Assembly (NCBI GenBank): GCA_049604415.1
Contig: JBMYTN010000086.1
Location: 1-6,867, forward strand
Reading direction: 5' to 3'
Origin: JBMYTN01 sp049604415
GTDB lineage: Bacteria; Pseudomonadota; Alphaproteobacteria; Rhodospirillales; Rhodospirillaceae
DNA length: 6,867 nt
Below, piece by piece: positions 5,298 to 6,867 of this stretch. Position 1 is the first letter of the stretch. Each line of letters opens with the position of its first letter. The position numbers and the translations under genes are program-made. The notes beneath the pieces were generated by a model, which was given only the letters and a program-made list of their open reading frames with translations, did no database searches and was not told where the DNA came from.

Positions 5298-6233
5298 ATG
5301 TCTGAAATCGCCGAGATCATCCTGACCTCCGGGCGCGCCGGAGTCGAACTGGCGCTGTTTGTGCTGCTGCCAATCATGGTGGTGATGCTCAGCACCATGC
5401 GTCTGCTGGAAAGCTGGGGCATCCTGGACCGCTTGGCCAAGCTCGCAGCGCCACTGCTGAAGCCGCTGGGGCTGCCGGGGCTTGGCGTCTTCGCCATGAT
5501 CCAGGTGCTGTTTGTTTCCTTCGCTGCCCCGATGGCCACGCTTGCGATCATGGATCGGGGCGGCACGCCTCGGCGGCAAATTGCCGCCACCCTGGCCTTG
5601 GTGTTGGGCATGGCCCAAGCCAATGTCACCTACCCCATGGCCGCCTTTGGCTTGGATGCGGTGCGCACCCTAAGCTTTTCATTGGTGGGTGGCCTGATTG
5701 GGGCCGCCCTGACCTATCATCTGTTCGCCCGGTCCTTGCCCGAACGGGAGGACAGCAATGATCTGGAGGTGCCGCATAAATCGGCCGAGGATGTCAAAGG
5801 CGTGCTGGCGGTGATCAACCGGGCCGGAGCGGAAGCTTTGCGGGTCGCCACGGGATCCCTGCCGCTTCTGATCCTGGCCTTGGTGGTGGTCAACACCATG
5901 CGCAGCACCGGGGCCATGGACGGCCTTGTCACGCTGCTGGCACCGGTTTTGGGGTTGGTGGCGATCCCTGAGGCTTTCATCATGCCGATCATCACCAAAT
6001 ATATTGCGGGTGGCACGGCGATGATGGCAGTGACCCTGGATCTTGTCGAAGAGGGCCTGGTGACCATGGACCAGGTCAATAAGATGGCGGGTCTGCTGAT
6101 CAGCCCCTATGACGTGGCTGGGATCGCCATCATCATTTCTGCGGGCCCCCGCGTGGCCCAAGTGCTGCGACCGGCTTTGTTGGGCGGAGCGGCGGCGATC
6201 CTGGTGCGCAGCTTGCTCCACGCCTTGGTTTGA
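5298..6233 (+). CDS. Nucleoside recognition (Gate) domain membrane protein
   Basis: This 311-residue polytopic inner-membrane protein resembles the nucleoside-recognition/Gate domain family, which is related to parts of nucleoside transporters and to the sporulation proteins SpmA/SpmB. Hydrophobic segments lie near 15-35, 63-84, 95-115, 124-144, 184-201, 208-226, 268-285 and 290-308. A charged cytosolic-looking loop (145-180) divides two similar halves, each of which may hold one Gate domain. The family signature regions are around VSFAAPMATLAIMDRGGTPR (73-92) and FIMPIITKYIAGGTAMMAVT (227-246). Transport of a nucleoside or related solute is possible, but a substrate is not shown and the family name does not prove one. 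The ATG at 5298 has a modest AGGA 10 bases upstream. The lipoprotein gene starts 14 bases after its stop. Confidence 0.82.
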   Translation: MSEIAEIILTSGRAGVELALFVLLPIMVVMLSTMRLLESWGILDRLAKLAAPLLKPLGLPGLGVFAMIQVLFVSFAAPMATLAIMDRGGTPRRQIAATLALVLGMAQANVTYPMAAFGLDAVRTLSFSLVGGLIGAALTYHLFARSLPEREDSNDLEVPHKSAEDVKGVLAVINRAGAEALRVATGSLPLLILALVVVNTMRSTGAMDGLVTLLAPVLGLVAIPEAFIMPIITKYIAGGTAMMAVTLDLVEEGLVTMDQVNKMAGLLISPYDVAGIAIIISAGPRVAQVLRPALLGGAAAILVRSLLHALV

Positions 6234-6247
6234 TCAATGGAGTGATT

Positions 6248-6799
6248 ATGCGCGCACGCCCTCTTTCTCTCCCGGCCCTCGGTCTAGCGGCAATCGTTCT
6301 TGGCGGCTGTGCGGCGAGTGGTCCGACCGTGACCCGCAGTTCCCCCACCACGGGGGATTCCCTGGCCATGTCCACCTGGCGCAGCGCCTCTGCCAGTGGG
6401 CCAGTGTTGTTGGAGATCCAGGGCATTGGCTCTGCGGATGAGATACAGCGCATCACGCAAATCATGCCAACGCCTCGGGGCCGCCCCATTGCCCGCTACA
6501 CCACGGACCCGGATGCGGCGGGCACGCCCAACACCCGGGTGGTTTTAGCCTTTGGTGCCTCCCAGACCCAGGCCGAGGCCGCCCCCTGCGCAGGCGCCGT
6601 CGCGGCGAGTGGATCGACAGGGTCTGTGTCCGCCACCCTGTGCAGCGGATCCAAAATGGTCCGGGCCGCTTTTGTCAGCACCCCCGCCGGGTCGGCTGAA
6701 AATCTGGAAGATGTTCTGCGCGCGGCGATCAATGACTTGGTGCCCCGGCGCGACCGGGAACGCGGCGATGACGACAATTGCTTCCTGCGCGACTGCTAG
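6248..6799 (+). CDS. Lipoprotein of unknown function
   Basis: I do not recognise the family. The 183-residue product has a clear lipoprotein signal: basic MRAR, a hydrophobic stretch, and the lipobox LGGC with the lipidated cysteine at 21. No Asp follows that Cys (the next residues are AAS), so outer-membrane sorting is plausible. The mature part has a Ser/Thr-rich start and two predicted strand-rich patches near VLLEIQGIGSADEI (53-66) and TRVVLAFGASQTQ (96-108). A helix-like ENLEDVLRAAINDLV (151-165) follows, then a charged tail with an acidic DDD and two cysteines. Cys114, Cys132, Cys178 and Cys183 could form two disulfides in the periplasm. The ATG at 6248 follows GGAG at 5-base spacing; a TTG at 6230 would add six residues and spoil the signal. 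It is probably co-transcribed with the Gate-domain gene. Confidence 0.78.
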   Translation: MRARPLSLPALGLAAIVLGGCAASGPTVTRSSPTTGDSLAMSTWRSASASGPVLLEIQGIGSADEIQRITQIMPTPRGRPIARYTTDPDAAGTPNTRVVLAFGASQTQAEAAPCAGAVAASGSTGSVSATLCSGSKMVRAAFVSTPAGSAENLEDVLRAAINDLVPRRDRERGDDDNCFLRDC

Positions 6800-6814
6800 A
6801 GCCCTGTTCGACCA

Positions 6815-6831
6815 AATAGAATCATTCTGAC
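6815..6831. promoter_or_regulatory. Irr/ICE-like iron-response dyad (candidate)
   Basis: AGAAT-C-ATTCT (6818-6828) is a perfect 11-base palindrome in the non-coding sequence after the lipoprotein gene. The surrounding 17 bases match 10 of the 14 specified positions of the ICE/Irr-box as I remember it (TTTAGAA-N3-TTCTAAA). Irr is a heme-responsive Fur-family regulator found in alphaproteobacteria. The gene it would control lies beyond the window. The match is incomplete at the outer bases, so this is a candidate only. Confidence 0.35.
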
Positions 6832-6867
6832 GCAGTGCATTTGTGACAAGGTCAAGCAGAAGTCCGC

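Noticed and set aside
5679..6221. Minus-strand frame of 180 codons opposite the Gate-domain gene
   Set aside because: Its His/Arg/Gln-rich peptide is the typical mirror of a membrane-protein gene, not a real product.
6230..6247. TTG or GTG start for the lipoprotein
   Set aside because: The added residues weaken the lipoprotein signal, and the ATG at 6248 follows GGAG at good spacing.

Overview
The window looks like a chromosomal, gene-dense, GC-rich segment of an alphaproteobacterium, most likely from the Rhodospirillales or a related order. This rests on two small families that are largely alphaproteobacterial, a DUF1192 protein and a DUF1013/TrcR protein, plus a typical poly-hydroxybutyrate-type 3-hydroxybutyrate dehydrogenase. 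There is no integrase, transposase, phage gene, CRISPR array, tRNA or rRNA. The placement comes from recognising families by eye; no database was searched.

Layout. Bases 1-200 carry no convincing gene but are full of inverted repeats: a multi-hairpin element at 18-126, and a GC-rich hairpin just past the end of the first gene. Two minus-strand genes follow. bdhA (3-hydroxybutyrate dehydrogenase, 201-980) lies downstream of a 68-residue DUF1192 coiled-coil protein (1031-1237). A 151-base divergent intergenic region separates these from the plus-strand genes: a PIG3-type NAD(P)H:quinone oxidoreductase (1389-2438) with a terminator-like hairpin behind it; a 291-base leader with AT-rich dyads, a GC-rich hairpin and a doubtful small ORF; the TrcR-family regulator (2730-3293); a SAM-dependent methyltransferase beginning 15 bases later at a GTG (3309-3998); a TMEM43-family membrane protein (4064-5221); an extended -10 promoter; a nucleoside-recognition (Gate) domain membrane protein (5298-6233); and a small unknown lipoprotein (6248-6799). 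The last 68 bases precede an unseen gene and contain a dyad resembling an Irr/ICE iron-response box.

How the genes fit together. They do not form one obvious pathway. Likely transcription units are DUF1192-bdhA (minus), the quinone oxidoreductase alone, trcR-methyltransferase with the TMEM43 gene possibly attached, and the Gate-domain protein with the lipoprotein. I see no clear new multi-gene system. The points most worth a second look are the multi-hairpin element at the left edge, the iron-box-like dyad at the right edge, the long trcR leader, and the unknown lipoprotein coupled to a Gate-domain membrane protein.
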